Assembly: GCF_031454135.1 (NCBI RefSeq)
Contig: NZ_JAVDQF010000001.1
Coordinates: 930,001-994,000 of the forward strand
DNA from: Arthrobacter russicus
Lineage (GTDB): Bacteria > Actinomycetota > Actinomycetes > Actinomycetales > Micrococcaceae
Reading direction: 5' to 3'
Length of the DNA stretch: 64,000 nt
Each line of letters begins with the position of its first letter. Within the stretch, counting starts at the first letter, position 1. Shown here one piece after another: positions 43,611 through 53,220 of this stretch. The translations under genes and the position numbers were made by a program. A model generated the notes under the pieces. That model saw nothing but the letters and a program-made list of their open reading frames with translations, ran no database searches and had not been told where the DNA came from.

Positions 43611-43668
43611 AAATCGAGAATGGCGCTCTGGTGGGAACCCGCGCAGGCGGTTGATCTTCCGCTCCGGA

Positions 43669-44634
43669 TCAGGCTCTGCGGCGTTTGATTTCTTCGATCG
43701 CCTGCGGCAAGACCGTGAACAGATCGCCCACGATGCCCAGATCGGCGATCTCGAAAACCGGCGACTCCGCATCCTGGTTCACTGCAACGATGAATTTCGA
43801 CGTCTGCATGCCGGCTTTTTGCTGGATCGCGCCGGAAATCCCCACCGAAATGTACAGTTGCGGCGACACCGTTTTCCCGGTCTGGCCGACCTGCGCCGAA
43901 TGGTCGATCCAACCGGCATCGGTCGCCGCACGGGAAGCCCCGACCGCGGCTCCGAGCAGATCCGCGAGCTCTTCGACCGGGCCGAAGTCACCGTCGACGC
44001 CCCGGCCGCCGGCCACCACGATCCGAGCCTCGGAAAGCTCCGGCCGGCCACTGGCCGGCCGCGCCTGGCGGGAAGCGATCCGGGCGCGCAACGCGAGCTC
44101 GGAAAACGGCACCTCCACAGTTTCGACCGCGGCCGCCGAGCTGCTGCCGGCCGCTTCCGGCTCGACGCCGTTGGCTTTGAGCGCGACGATCCCGATCGCG
44201 CTGCGGACGCTGGCCGATACCGTGTACGAGCCCGCGAGAACCAGCTTTTCGACCTGGATTCCGGCATCGGCGTCGGCCACGACCCCCACCGCATCCGAAA
44301 TCACTCCGGCGTCCAACAGCACCGCGAGACGGGCGGCGATCTCTTTGTGTTCGGCGGAATTCCCGGTCAGCACGAGCTGTGCGTCCACTCGTTGTGCCGC
44401 GACCGCCAGGAACTCCGCTTTGGGCACGATGGAATACTCGAACAATTCCGCCTGATTGCTGTTCAGCACCTGTGCCACGCCGTACTCGCCGAGTTCGGCC
44501 CGGACGGCTTCGGAGAGTTCCCCGGCCACCGCTGCGACCGGTGCACCCAGACCGCGGGCGAAGGTCAAAAGCTCTTTGCCGGCTTTGCCCAGAGCCGAGC
44601 CGGGCTGATCGATGAAAACCACAATGTTGCGCAT
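43669..44634 (-). CDS. etfA: Electron transfer flavoprotein alpha subunit
   Basis: 321 aa. FAD-binding C-terminal domain with GQTGKTVSPQLYISVGISGAIQ and NQDAESPVFEIADLGIVGD. Carries electrons from acyl-CoA and other dehydrogenases to ETF:quinone oxidoreductase. ATG 44634 has GGAGAG upstream; TTG 44640 is a longer alternative. Follows etfB by 22 bp. Confidence 0.95.
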   Translation of the reverse strand: MRNIVVFIDQPGSALGKAGKELLTFARGLGAPVAAVAGELSEAVRAELGEYGVAQVLNSNQAELFEYSIVPKAEFLAVAAQRVDAQLVLTGNSAEHKEIAARLAVLLDAGVISDAVGVVADADAGIQVEKLVLAGSYTVSASVRSAIGIVALKANGVEPEAAGSSSAAAVETVEVPFSELALRARIASRQARPASGRPELSEARIVVAGGRGVDGDFGPVEELADLLGAAVGASRAATDAGWIDHSAQVGQTGKTVSPQLYISVGISGAIQQKAGMQTSKFIVAVNQDAESPVFEIADLGIVGDLFTVLPQAIEEIKRRRA

Positions 44635-44656
44635 AATCAATTCTCTCCGAAGTCCC

Positions 44657-45493
44657 TCAAAGCAATTTCTGGTCGGCCAAGAAATCGACCAAGGCGATTC
44701 CGGCGTCCCCCGAATCGGTGATCAGCACACCGGCGCCCCGCGCTGGGACCGGCTGCGATCGTGCCACGACCGCCTGGGCTCCGGAAGCGCCCACGGTTGC
44801 CGGGTCGAGGCCGATTCCGGCCAGCGTCAGCACCTCGATCTTCCGCTTTTTCGCGGCCATGATCCCTTTGAAATTCGGGTATCGCGGATCGTTGATCTGA
44901 TCGGTCACCGAGATCACCGCGGGCAACTGCACCTCGATGACTTCGGAAAACGCGTCGCCGTCCCGCCGGACTACCGCCAGATCGCCGTCCAGCTCCAGAG
45001 CGGCCGCGAACGTCGCTTGGCCGAATCCTAGGCGGGCGGCCAGCTGCGCCGGCACCAGCGAGGTCTCGCCGTCCGTCGAGGCCATCCCGGTCAATACCAA
45101 ATCCACCGGCCCCAAGGAATCGATCAGTGCGGCCAAGGCTTTGGACGTTCCGGCCACATCTGAGCCGGCGAGCGCCGGGTCGCTCAAATGGACACCTTCG
45201 TAAGCGCCGATCTGCAACGCTTTCTTGACCGCGGCGGAGGCGCTTTCCGGCCCCATGGTCACCGCGATGATCCGATTTCCGGCCGAGGCCCCGCCGCGTG
45301 CCTCGGCCAACTGCAAAGCGGCTTCCAAGGGGTATTCGTCCAATTCGGAAAGGATGCTCTCGGCCCGGTCGATCGTGTGCCGCGCGCCGTCGAGGTGCCG
45401 GTCGAATTGGGCGTCCGGGACATATTTCACCAAGACCACAATGGTCAACGGTGCTCCGGCACCTGCCGTATTGCTTGCTTTGGCCACGCTCAC
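44657..45493 (-). CDS. etfB: Electron transfer flavoprotein beta subunit
   Basis: 278 aa. Family start IVVLVKYVPDAQ, AMP site segment LTGMASTDGETSLVPAQLA, and DPRYPNFKGIMAAKKRKIE. GTG 45493 is preceded by GGGAAGG; in-frame GTG codons 6 bp and more upstream are possible. N-terminus carries an extra dozen residues compared with minimal EtfB. First gene of etfBA; divergent from the ABC exporter. Confidence 0.94.
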   Translation of the reverse strand: MSVAKASNTAGAGAPLTIVVLVKYVPDAQFDRHLDGARHTIDRAESILSELDEYPLEAALQLAEARGGASAGNRIIAVTMGPESASAAVKKALQIGAYEGVHLSDPALAGSDVAGTSKALAALIDSLGPVDLVLTGMASTDGETSLVPAQLAARLGFGQATFAAALELDGDLAVVRRDGDAFSEVIEVQLPAVISVTDQINDPRYPNFKGIMAAKKRKIEVLTLAGIGLDPATVGASGAQAVVARSQPVPARGAGVLITDSGDAGIALVDFLADQKLL

Positions 45494-45673
45494 ACAACCT
45501 TCCCTCCGGGCGATCCTCTTGCTTTCGAGCTTAGTTGATCCGCGGCTCAGCAAGACATTCGGGAGTCCCATTCGGTCATCCGCCAGCCGGTCATCCCGCA
45601 GTATGAGCCGGATCCGGCAAACTCGTGCTCTGGCCCGATGCCGCAGCACCCCGCCCAACGGGATGCTTGAACC

Positions 45674-46417
45674 ATGAATCCAACAATTCTCAGCACCCGA
45701 AACCTGCAGAAGAGCTACCGCACCGGCCATACTCCTGACGGGCAGCCGAACCGCGCCGTGGCACTCGCCGGAGTGGACCTGGACCTGCGTGGCGGCGAAT
45801 CAGTCGCGATCATGGGCGCTTCCGGCTCTGGAAAAACCACGCTTTTGCACTGCCTCGCCGGGATCATCACCCCCGACGCCGGCGAAGTCACTTTCCACGG
45901 GCCTGCCGGCCATCAGACGATCAGCGCCCTGCGCGAATCCGAAAGGTCCAAGCTGCGCCGGGAGTCCTTCGGCTTCGTCTTCCAACAGGGTTTGCTGCTG
46001 CCCGAGCTGACTGCCTTGGAAAACGTGGCATTGGCCCTGATGCTCAACGGCAGCAAACGGGAACTCGCGGAAGGATACGCAGCACGCTGGCTCGGCGCGC
46101 TGGGGCTGTCCGGGATGGAGCAGCGCAGGATCGGCGAGCTTTCCGGCGGGCAGGCCCAGCGGGTCGCCATCGCCCGGGCACAGGTCACCGGGGCCAGTGT
46201 GATTTTCGCCGACGAGCCCACCGGAGCCCTGGATTCGCGCACTTCCGCCGAGGTGATGAGCGCTTTGCTGGACAGCACCGTGGGGATGGGCAAGACCCTG
46301 ATCGTGGTGACCCACGATCCCTCGGTAGCACAACGCTGCGGACGCCTGGTCGAACTCCACGACGGACGGATCGTCCGGGATTCCGCTCCGATCCAGGCGC
46401 AGGCGGCGGTCCGATGA
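45674..46417 (+). CDS. ABC transporter ATP-binding protein (MacB/LolD type)
   Basis: 247 aa. Walker A GASGSGKTT, Q-loop FQQGLLL, signature LSGGQAQRVAIARA, Walker B VIFADEPTGALD, H-loop VTHD. MacB/LolD/BceA group, paired with an FtsX-type permease that overlaps by 4 bp (ATGA). Probably an exporter of an antimicrobial peptide or lipid; no sensor kinase is next to it. Confidence 0.93.
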   Translation: MNPTILSTRNLQKSYRTGHTPDGQPNRAVALAGVDLDLRGGESVAIMGASGSGKTTLLHCLAGIITPDAGEVTFHGPAGHQTISALRESERSKLRRESFGFVFQQGLLLPELTALENVALALMLNGSKRELAEGYAARWLGALGLSGMEQRRIGELSGGQAQRVAIARAQVTGASVIFADEPTGALDSRTSAEVMSALLDSTVGMGKTLIVVTHDPSVAQRCGRLVELHDGRIVRDSAPIQAQAAVR

Positions 46418-47793
46418 GCACTGCGACGCTCACCGCCGCCGCTTCGGGTTCCGGCTCTCAAGGCCTGGGCACCGCTTTCCGGTTGGTGAAACTGACCTTC
46501 CGTGGCGGCGCCAGTCGAAGCACCCTGGTGCTGCCGATCGTGGCGTTCGGGCTTACCACCGCTTTGCTGCTCACGGTCTTGGCCGGCGCCTTGTCCTTTT
46601 TCCGCTGGACCGATGAAATTGCTGGTTTCTATCAGGTATTGGCCGGAATCGCGGCGGCTTTGTTGGTGGTCCCGCTGCTGGCCCTGGGCGGCTCCGCGGC
46701 CAGGTTGTCGGCCCGGCGCCGGGATGAAAAACTTTCCACCCTGCGCTTGCTCGGCGGCACCCCGGCATTGGTCGGCACCATGACGGTTCTGGAATCCAGC
46801 CTTTTGGCCGTGGCCGGCGCGCTTGCCGGCATCGTGGGGTATTTCGGTTTGCTCCCGCTGGTCGCGATGATCCCGTTCCGGGGCCGGCCGTTGGGCGTCG
46901 AGGCGTTGTTACTGAATCCGTTCGCGATCGTCGCGGTGCTGTGCTTCATCGCCCTGCTCTCGGTGGTCAGCGCAGCCGTCGGGCTCCGCCGGGTCAACAT
47001 CTCGCCGCTGGGCGTGCGCACCCGGGCCAACCCGCCCAAGGTGACCTGGCTGCGGGTCGTGCTCGGCGCCGTCGTCGTCGTCGCGGCCTATGCCGCGATC
47101 AGCGGCGTGCAGAAGTCCGAATCGGTGCTGACCATTGCGGTGGTTCTGGTGCTCGGTTTCGGCGGCACCCTCGGCGTGCTCAATCTGATGGGGCCGGCAG
47201 TGATCCGGGCCGTGGCCAAGGCGCAATTGCGCCGAGCACAGGGGCCGGCCAAGCTTTTGGCCGCCCGGCAGATCCTGGAGTCGCCGAAAGCCGCTTGGCG
47301 CCAAGTCTCCGGAGTCGCGATGACCAGTTTCATCGCGGTCTTCGCCGGGACCGGACTCGCCGCCGTCGGCTCGGCATCGGGCAGTGGCTCGGACGAGTTG
47401 GAAATGATCACCGACGTCCGTACCGGGGTCATCATCACCCTGGTGATTTCATTCCTGATGGTCGCATGCTCGGTGGGCGTGAACCAAGCCTCCCAGGTGC
47501 TCGACCGGGCTGATCTGCTGGTCAGCATGGAACGGATGGGCGCGCCGCGCAAAACCATGGAAGCCGCCCGCGCCCGCGCCGTCATGCTGCCGCTGTGCCT
47601 GGTGGCGCTCGGCTCCGCGCTGATCGCGGCGATCGTGTTGTTTCCCTTGACCGCGCTGGCGCTGCTGACCGATCCCACCACAGTGCTCGTGGTCGCGCTG
47701 TGCCTGGCAAGCGGAATCGCCCTGGTGTGGCTGAGTTTGAAGGCCACCGCACCGGTGGTTTCCAACGTCCTGCGCACACCAGAGCGATTCTGA
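46414..47793 (+). CDS. FtsX-like ABC permease
   Basis: 459 aa, about eight to ten membrane helices with two FtsX-type segments (RLSARRRDEKLSTLRLLGGTPALVG and ASQVLDRADLLVSMERMGAPRKTMEAARAR). The helix-flanking RLLGG/RMGA motifs are typical for coupling to the ATPase. Extracytoplasmic loop is small, so it is more BceB/YtrF-like than MacB-like. Partner of the preceding ATPase. Confidence 0.9.
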   Translation: MSTATLTAAASGSGSQGLGTAFRLVKLTFRGGASRSTLVLPIVAFGLTTALLLTVLAGALSFFRWTDEIAGFYQVLAGIAAALLVVPLLALGGSAARLSARRRDEKLSTLRLLGGTPALVGTMTVLESSLLAVAGALAGIVGYFGLLPLVAMIPFRGRPLGVEALLLNPFAIVAVLCFIALLSVVSAAVGLRRVNISPLGVRTRANPPKVTWLRVVLGAVVVVAAYAAISGVQKSESVLTIAVVLVLGFGGTLGVLNLMGPAVIRAVAKAQLRRAQGPAKLLAARQILESPKAAWRQVSGVAMTSFIAVFAGTGLAAVGSASGSGSDELEMITDVRTGVIITLVISFLMVACSVGVNQASQVLDRADLLVSMERMGAPRKTMEAARARAVMLPLCLVALGSALIAAIVLFPLTALALLTDPTTVLVVALCLASGIALVWLSLKATAPVVSNVLRTPERF

Positions 47794-47809
47794 CGGCAAC
47801 TGCTCCGGA

Positions 47810-49732
47810 CTAGCTGGCGGCGGCGTCCAAAGTGACGTCCACCGACTGCGATTGGCCGCCGCGCAAGAAAGTCACCTTGACCGTGGCATTGGCGGCCTGC
47901 TCCCGGACCGCTGCGGTCAACGACGAGGCGTCGTCGATGATCCGGCTGCCGAAGTTGGTGATCACGTCACCGGCTTTGAGCCCGGCCTTCTCGCCCGCAG
48001 AGCCCGGCGTCACCGACTGGATTGCGGCGCCCACCGAGAATTGGCTGCTGGACTGGCCCTGCGCATTCGTGGCACCGCCCGAGGCTGCCTGCGGCGCCAC
48101 GGTCACGCCCAGCTGGCCGTGCGAAGCCTTTCCGGTGGTGATCAGTTCCTGGGCGATCCGCTTCGCGGTGTTGATCGGAATCGAGAAGCCGACGCCGATA
48201 TTGCCGCCGGTGCCGGAGCTCGAGTCGCCGGCACTCGCGATCGCCACGTTCACGCCGATCACCTGGCCGCTGGAGTTGACCAGTGCGCCACCGGAGTTGC
48301 CGGGGTTGATCGCGGCGTCCGTTTGGATCACGTTGAGGCTGATCGAACCCTGGGCACTGGTGTTGGGCGCCGAGCCGTCCGGCGGAGCGAAGTTGAATCC
48401 GCCGTTGCCGCCTTCGCTCGAAGAATCCGGCTGCTGCTTCGGTGCCGCCGACGAGGCCACCGAGATCGTCCGGTTGGTCGAGGAGATGATCCCGTCGGTC
48501 ACCGTATTGCGCAAGGAGAGTTGCAAGGGCGTGCCGATCGCGATCACGGTGTCGCCGACGTTGAGCTTCGACGAGTCGCCGAGATCGGCCGGCGTGAGAT
48601 TTGGCGCATCGATCTTGATTACGGCCAAATCGTTGAGCGGATCGGTGCCGACGATCTTGGCGGTGAACACCCGGCCGTCATTGAGTTTGACCTGGAGCGT
48701 GGGGTTGGCCACCTTTCCGTCCAGCGTCACCACGTGGGTGTTGGTCAAGATGTTGCCGCTGTTGTCCAAGATGATCCCGGAGCCGCTGCCGCCCGAGCTG
48801 CCGCTGCTGACCGCGATGGTGACGACCGACGGCGAGGCTTTCTGCGCCGCGGCGGTCACCGCGTTCACCGAATCGGTGTTGTTCACGATCACCGGGGCGT
48901 TCCCGGTCTGCTGGACCACGCCGCCGTTCTGGCCGCCGGCCAGCAACGCGGTGGTCCCGGCAGCGGCCCCGCCGCCGATCAGTGCGGCAATCACCATGCC
49001 GCCGACCACGACGCCGACGCCGTAGCGCTTGCGGTCCTTCTTCGGCGCGCTGCCGGGCGGCGGGGTCGGCGTGCCGAAAGCCCCGTTGTAGCCGCCTCCG
49101 TTGCCCGCTCCGCCGGCCTGTCCGACAGCGGCTTGGCCGGCAGCGGCTTGGCCGTAGCCGGCCGCCTTCTGCCCATAGGTATTCTGCCCATAGCTCGGCG
49201 GCGCGTAGCTCGGCGCCGGCGCGCCAGCGGCACCGTAGCCGCCGTCCGGGTTGTTCCCGCCGGCATACTGGCCGTAGCGGGGCAGCGGCTGCGTCTCCTG
49301 CGCCGCCGGGGCCGAATAGTCGGTCGTTCCGGCGGGCGAACTGAAGCTGCCGACCTGCTCGGCCGCCGCCGGCTGTTCAGTCGGTGCGGTTTGCTCGGCC
49401 GGTGCCGGCTCGAGCGGGTTCTGCACCATGCCGGACTGCTCGGCGGCGACCGGCGGCTGGCCTTGGATCCGCTGCGGGTGGATCGGCAACGGCTCGATCG
49501 GCTGCTGCTGTTCGGCTCGGCCGAATTCGTCCGCCTGACCCACCGGTTCGGCTTGGTTCAGCGGTTCGGCTTGGCCGATCTGCTCCGTCTGGCTGGTCTG
49601 CGCGACGTCGGGCTGGTTGGTCTGCGCGGCCTCGCTGCCGGATTCCTCGCGACCGCTCCACCAACTGTGTTTGGCCGGCTGCGCCTGGTCCTTGGCATCG
49701 TCCGGCGTCGGTCCGTTGTTCTGATCAGACAT
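47810..49732 (-). CDS. Membrane-anchored HtrA/DegP-like serine protease with PDZ domain
   Basis: 640 aa. Residues 1-235 are a cytoplasmic Gln/Pro/Ala/Gly-rich disordered segment with imperfect EQxxQAEP-type repeats. One membrane helix follows (GVVVGGMVIAALIGGGAAAG), then a trypsin-like domain with His (NILTNTHVV), Asp (DPLNDLAVIKI) and Ser (NPGNSGGALVNSSG). A PDZ domain (SPGSAGEKAGLKAGDVITNF-type) ends the protein. Quality-control protease of the cell envelope. Start ATG 49732 (MSDQNNGPTP). Confidence 0.92.
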   Translation of the reverse strand: MSDQNNGPTPDDAKDQAQPAKHSWWSGREESGSEAAQTNQPDVAQTSQTEQIGQAEPLNQAEPVGQADEFGRAEQQQPIEPLPIHPQRIQGQPPVAAEQSGMVQNPLEPAPAEQTAPTEQPAAAEQVGSFSSPAGTTDYSAPAAQETQPLPRYGQYAGGNNPDGGYGAAGAPAPSYAPPSYGQNTYGQKAAGYGQAAAGQAAVGQAGGAGNGGGYNGAFGTPTPPPGSAPKKDRKRYGVGVVVGGMVIAALIGGGAAAGTTALLAGGQNGGVVQQTGNAPVIVNNTDSVNAVTAAAQKASPSVVTIAVSSGSSGGSGSGIILDNSGNILTNTHVVTLDGKVANPTLQVKLNDGRVFTAKIVGTDPLNDLAVIKIDAPNLTPADLGDSSKLNVGDTVIAIGTPLQLSLRNTVTDGIISSTNRTISVASSAAPKQQPDSSSEGGNGGFNFAPPDGSAPNTSAQGSISLNVIQTDAAINPGNSGGALVNSSGQVIGVNVAIASAGDSSSGTGGNIGVGFSIPINTAKRIAQELITTGKASHGQLGVTVAPQAASGGATNAQGQSSSQFSVGAAIQSVTPGSAGEKAGLKAGDVITNFGSRIIDDASSLTAAVREQAANATVKVTFLRGGQSQSVDVTLDAAAS

Positions 49733-50030
49733 CCTCTGTCCCCTGCTCTGCTCGTGGTGATCTTGAATTCAACTATGCGCGGTACTTATAAGCCGATGAC
49801 GAAAGTTCGCTGGACAGAACCTGTGAGAAGGGTGAAAGTACTGGAGGCTTACTAATCTGTGCTCCCATCAAGTCTTTCCTGGGTGGTCCTGGCCCGCATC
49901 GGTTTTTCGCCAGCGGCGTAGTCAGGGGTTGGACGGTCTGGAACTTACCGCAATAGTATTGAAAAAAGTGTTGTCAGCGGCACGAACGAGCCGGTAGCCG
50001 GCCCGAGCAAGCCCCTTAATGAAGGAAGCC
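49733..50030. other. Divergent intergenic region htrA / TPM gene
   Basis: 298 bp holding promoters of both genes. A good plus-strand candidate is TTGAAT (49763-49768), 17 bp, TTATAA (49786-49791), about 240 bp before the TPM start. TTGGAC (49929-49934) and TAGTAT (49954-49959) form a weaker one with a 19-bp spacer. No gene seen. Confidence 0.45.
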
Positions 50031-52157
50031 ATGCGTAATCGGATCTTGAGTGGAGCCGTTGGCAGGACACTGGCGGCGCTGGGGCTTGCCGCCATGCTCG
50101 TGGTGCCCGCCGGCGCGGCACAAGCCATGGTAGCGCCGGCCGAGTCTCCGGTCACCATTCCGGCCGGGCAGAACATCATCGACGACGCGAATGCCCTGGG
50201 CAACCGCAAGGCCGATGTCCAGGCCGCGATCTCCAAGCTGGCCAATGACAAGAAGTACAACCTGTACGTCGTGCTGGTGAAGACTTTCGAGAATCCTTCG
50301 GATGCCGGCGGCTGGGCCACCGCGGTGGGCCGGGCCAAGGGCTTGGGCAACTTCGACCTCTTGCTGGCCGTGTCCACCGAACAGGGCAGGTATTCGCTGC
50401 AGAAAAGCAGCACCAGCAAAATCACCACTGCGCAACGCGACAGCATCGTGCAGAACGCGATCGTCGCGAATCTGGCCGACGGCAAAAAAGACTATGCGCA
50501 AGCAGCCATCGATACTGCGGCCGCAATCGGCGACGCGGCCGGCGGCGGTAGTGGCACCGTGCCCAATCCAACAGGGGGAATCGTGGGAACCGTTGTTTTT
50601 CTCGTTTTGATCGTCGGCGCCGTCCTGGCGTTCGTGTTCTTCCGGCGGCGGCGCAAACAACAAGCGGTCGCCGCCACCGCCTCCGGCTACAGCCCCACTG
50701 GCGAGCAGCTCGATCCGATGGCCGGCACCAGCGTCGAGGAATTGCGCACCAAAGCCGGCTCGATGCTGATCGCCGCCGATGACGCGATCAAGTCCAGCGA
50801 GCAGGAAATCAGCTTCGCGCAAGCCGCCTACGGCGACGAATCGGTGAAACCGTTCCAAGCCGCCTTGGCCGAAGCCAAAGGGCACCTCACCGAATCCTTC
50901 AAACTGCAGCAGCAGCTCGACGACGACATTCCGGACACCGTAGAGCAGCAGCGTTCCTGGTACGGCGAAATCATCCGCCGCTCGGAAGCCGCGAATCAAG
51001 CCCTCGCCGAACAGAAGCAGAGCTTCGATTCGCTGCGCGAGTTGGAAAAGAACGCACCGCAGGCTCTGGCCACCGTGGCGGCCGGCGCGCAGCAGGTCCA
51101 AGCCCAGCTGCAATCGGCACAGACCCAGCTGGCGGATCTGCAAAGCCGCTTTGCCGATTCGGCGACCGCGACCATCAAAGACAACATCGGCCAAGCCCAA
51201 GAGCGCCTCTCCTTCGTGAACACCGCCTCGCAGAACGCCGCGCAGAAGCTCGGCGTGCAGGATGCCGCCGGGGCCGCAGTCGCGGTCCGGGCTGCGGAGG
51301 AAGCGCTCCACCAGGCCAAGCTCTTGGAAGACGCGATCGGCAATGTCGCCAACGGGGTCCAGGACGCGGCGGGCAAACTCCCCGCCGCGGTGGCCGAAGC
51401 CCAAACCGATCTGGCCCAGGCCAAGGCAATGCTCAGCGCGGGGCAGAACAGCCAAGCTGCCGGCCAGATCGCAGCTGCGGAATCGGTGATCAACCAGGTG
51501 CAAGCCCAATTGGCCCAAGCCCAGGCGAATCCGGCCGTGAAGCTGGATCCGCCGGCCCTCCTGCAGCAGGTGGAGACCGCACACAGCAACCTGGACCAGT
51601 TGCTCACCGGGATCAGGGATCAGCAGCAACAGGCGCAACGCGCCCAAGCATCGCTGCAACAAGCGATCCTCAACGCACAGGCGCAGATCTCCGCCACCCA
51701 GGATTACATCGCGGCGCGCCGCGGCGGCGTCGGCGCGGAAGCCCGGACCCGGATCGCCGAAGCCCAGCGCAACCTCGATTACGCGCTCTCCATCCAGGCC
51801 AGTGATCCGGTCAGCGCCCTGACTTACGCCAACCAGGCGACAACTTTGGCGCAGCAAGCCGCGCAATTGGCCCAATCCGACGTCGACGGCTTCGGCTTCG
51901 CCAATTCCGGTTACGGTGCCGGCGGCGGCTTCGCCGGACGTGGCGGCGGCGCCGGCGGAGGGTTCGGCGGCGGCTTCGGCGGCGCCATCCTGGGCGGCAT
52001 CCTCGGCGGCATGCTCTCCGGCGGCAACCACGGTTCGAACTGGGGCGGCGGCGGCTTCGGCGGCTGGAGCTCGGGTGGCGACGGCGGCGGTGGCTGGGGT
52101 GGCGACGGCGGCGGTGGCGGCTGGGGCGGCGACTCCGGCGGCGACGGCAGCTTCTGA
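50031..52157 (+). CDS. TPM-domain membrane protein with coiled coil and Gly-rich tail
   Basis: 708 aa. Signal peptide (GAAQAM), TPM domain (residues about 40-165; NLYVVLVKTF, FDLLLAVSTEQGRYSLQ), a membrane helix at about 185-205 (GTVVFLVLIVGAVLAFVFF), Arg/Lys anchor, a long Gln/Ala-rich helical region (about 230-600) predicted as coiled coil, and a Gly/Trp-rich tail (GGGFGGWSSGGDGGGGWGG). TPM domains occur in plant TLP18.3 and in proteins of membrane maintenance. ATG 50031 is preceded by GAAGGAA. The PspA gene is 151 bp downstream, and the pair is conserved in actinobacteria, so a joint envelope role is likely. Confidence 0.87.
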   Translation: MRNRILSGAVGRTLAALGLAAMLVVPAGAAQAMVAPAESPVTIPAGQNIIDDANALGNRKADVQAAISKLANDKKYNLYVVLVKTFENPSDAGGWATAVGRAKGLGNFDLLLAVSTEQGRYSLQKSSTSKITTAQRDSIVQNAIVANLADGKKDYAQAAIDTAAAIGDAAGGGSGTVPNPTGGIVGTVVFLVLIVGAVLAFVFFRRRRKQQAVAATASGYSPTGEQLDPMAGTSVEELRTKAGSMLIAADDAIKSSEQEISFAQAAYGDESVKPFQAALAEAKGHLTESFKLQQQLDDDIPDTVEQQRSWYGEIIRRSEAANQALAEQKQSFDSLRELEKNAPQALATVAAGAQQVQAQLQSAQTQLADLQSRFADSATATIKDNIGQAQERLSFVNTASQNAAQKLGVQDAAGAAVAVRAAEEALHQAKLLEDAIGNVANGVQDAAGKLPAAVAEAQTDLAQAKAMLSAGQNSQAAGQIAAAESVINQVQAQLAQAQANPAVKLDPPALLQQVETAHSNLDQLLTGIRDQQQQAQRAQASLQQAILNAQAQISATQDYIAARRGGVGAEARTRIAEAQRNLDYALSIQASDPVSALTYANQATTLAQQAAQLAQSDVDGFGFANSGYGAGGGFAGRGGGAGGGFGGGFGGAILGGILGGMLSGGNHGSNWGGGGFGGWSSGGDGGGGWGGDGGGGGWGGDSGGDGSF

Positions 52158-52178
52158 TCCCGCTGCTGCCCAACCAGG

Positions 52179-52210
52179 CAAGACCAGTAGCCAACAAGAC
52201 CAGTAGCCAA
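52179..52210. repeat. Exact 16-bp tandem duplication before the pspA gene
   Basis: caagaccagtagccaa occurs at 52179-52194 and again at 52195-52210 without a single difference. It is followed by a small hairpin CTGCC-ggattttt-GGCAG (52212-52229). Confidence 0.75.
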
Positions 52211-52308
52211 GCTGCCGGATTTTTGGCAGTCTACCTAGCAAGCACCACCGATCCACCGACAAGTACGGACAACTGAAGATCCACAATCGCAGGACGAAAG
52301 GTATCACG

Positions 52309-53127
52309 ATGGCAAAGCAGTCAATCTTTGGCCGCATCGGGCAGCTGGCCAAGGCCAATATCAATGCGCTGCTTGATCAGGCGGAGGATCCGCAGAAGAT
52401 GCTCGACCAGATGGTGCGCGACTACACCAACAACATCGCCGAGGCTGAATCGGCGGTGGCCCAGACCATCGGCAACCTGCGGATGCTCCAGGACGACTAC
52501 AACGAAGACATCAAGAATGCCCAGGACTGGGGCAACAAGGCGCTTGCCGCGAGCCGCAAGGCCGACGAGTTCCGCACCGCAGGCAACGCTGCGGATGCGC
52601 AGAAGTTCGACGACCTGGCCAAGGTGGCGCTGCAGCGGCAGATTTCCTCGGAGAACGAAGCGAAGACTGCTGAGCCGAACATCAAGTCCCAGGAAGCCGT
52701 GGTCGAGCAGCTCAAGACCGGCTTGAACCAGATGAAGGGCAAGCTCAACGAGCTCGCCTCCAAGCGCAATGAGCTGGTGGCCCGTTCCAAGACCGCGCAG
52801 GCGCAATCCCAGGTCAACGACGCGCTCGGCAGCATCAACATCATGGATCCGACCAGCGAGGTCGGCCGGTTCGAGGACAAGATCCGCCGCGAAGAAGCCA
52901 AGGTCCGGGGCCAGCAGGAATTGGCCTCGTCCAGCCTCGACGCCCAGTTCAACAGCCTCGAAGACCTTGGCGAGCAGACCGAGGTGGAAGCCCGACTTGC
53001 CGCACTGAAAGCCGGCAGCGCCCCGGCCGCGATCAATTCCACCCCGGCCGCCCCGGCCGCCAACCCGGCACAAGCTGCTCCGGCCGCCACTCCGGTGGTC
53101 AACGAGGACGATTTCAAAACCCTCTGA
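52309..53127 (+). CDS. pspA: PspA/IM30-family phage-shock/membrane-stabilising protein
   Basis: 272 aa, almost wholly alpha-helical coiled coil after the amphipathic N-terminal helix MAKQSIFGRIGQLAKANINALLDQAEDP. An ESCRT-III-like protein that coats damaged membrane. Ends with an Ala/Pro-rich tail (about 235-272) and EDDFKTL. GGACGAAAGG lies upstream of ATG 52309. Followed by a strong terminator. Works with the upstream TPM protein (inference). Confidence 0.92.
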   Translation: MAKQSIFGRIGQLAKANINALLDQAEDPQKMLDQMVRDYTNNIAEAESAVAQTIGNLRMLQDDYNEDIKNAQDWGNKALAASRKADEFRTAGNAADAQKFDDLAKVALQRQISSENEAKTAEPNIKSQEAVVEQLKTGLNQMKGKLNELASKRNELVARSKTAQAQSQVNDALGSINIMDPTSEVGRFEDKIRREEAKVRGQQELASSSLDAQFNSLEDLGEQTEVEARLAALKAGSAPAAINSTPAAPAANPAQAAPAATPVVNEDDFKTL

Positions 53128-53170
53128 AAGGGCCTCGGACGACCGAACGGACGTCCGAAGCTCGGGAACC

Positions 53171-53211
53171 GCAAAGGGACCGTACCTGGCATACAGGTGC
53201 GGTCCCTTTGC
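53171..53211 (+). terminator. Strong hairpin terminator after pspA
   Basis: Perfect 12-bp stem GCAAAGGGACCG (53171-53182) with CGGTCCCTTTGC (53200-53211), and an inner ACCTG/CAGGT stem. No long T-tract, but size suggests termination. Confidence 0.8.
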
Positions 53212-53220
53212 CGTACTCAG

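Noticed and set aside
50016-52364. 782-codon frame antisense to the TPM gene
   Set aside because: Shadow of the Gln/Ala-rich coiled-coil coding sequence; no start signal or recognisable domain.
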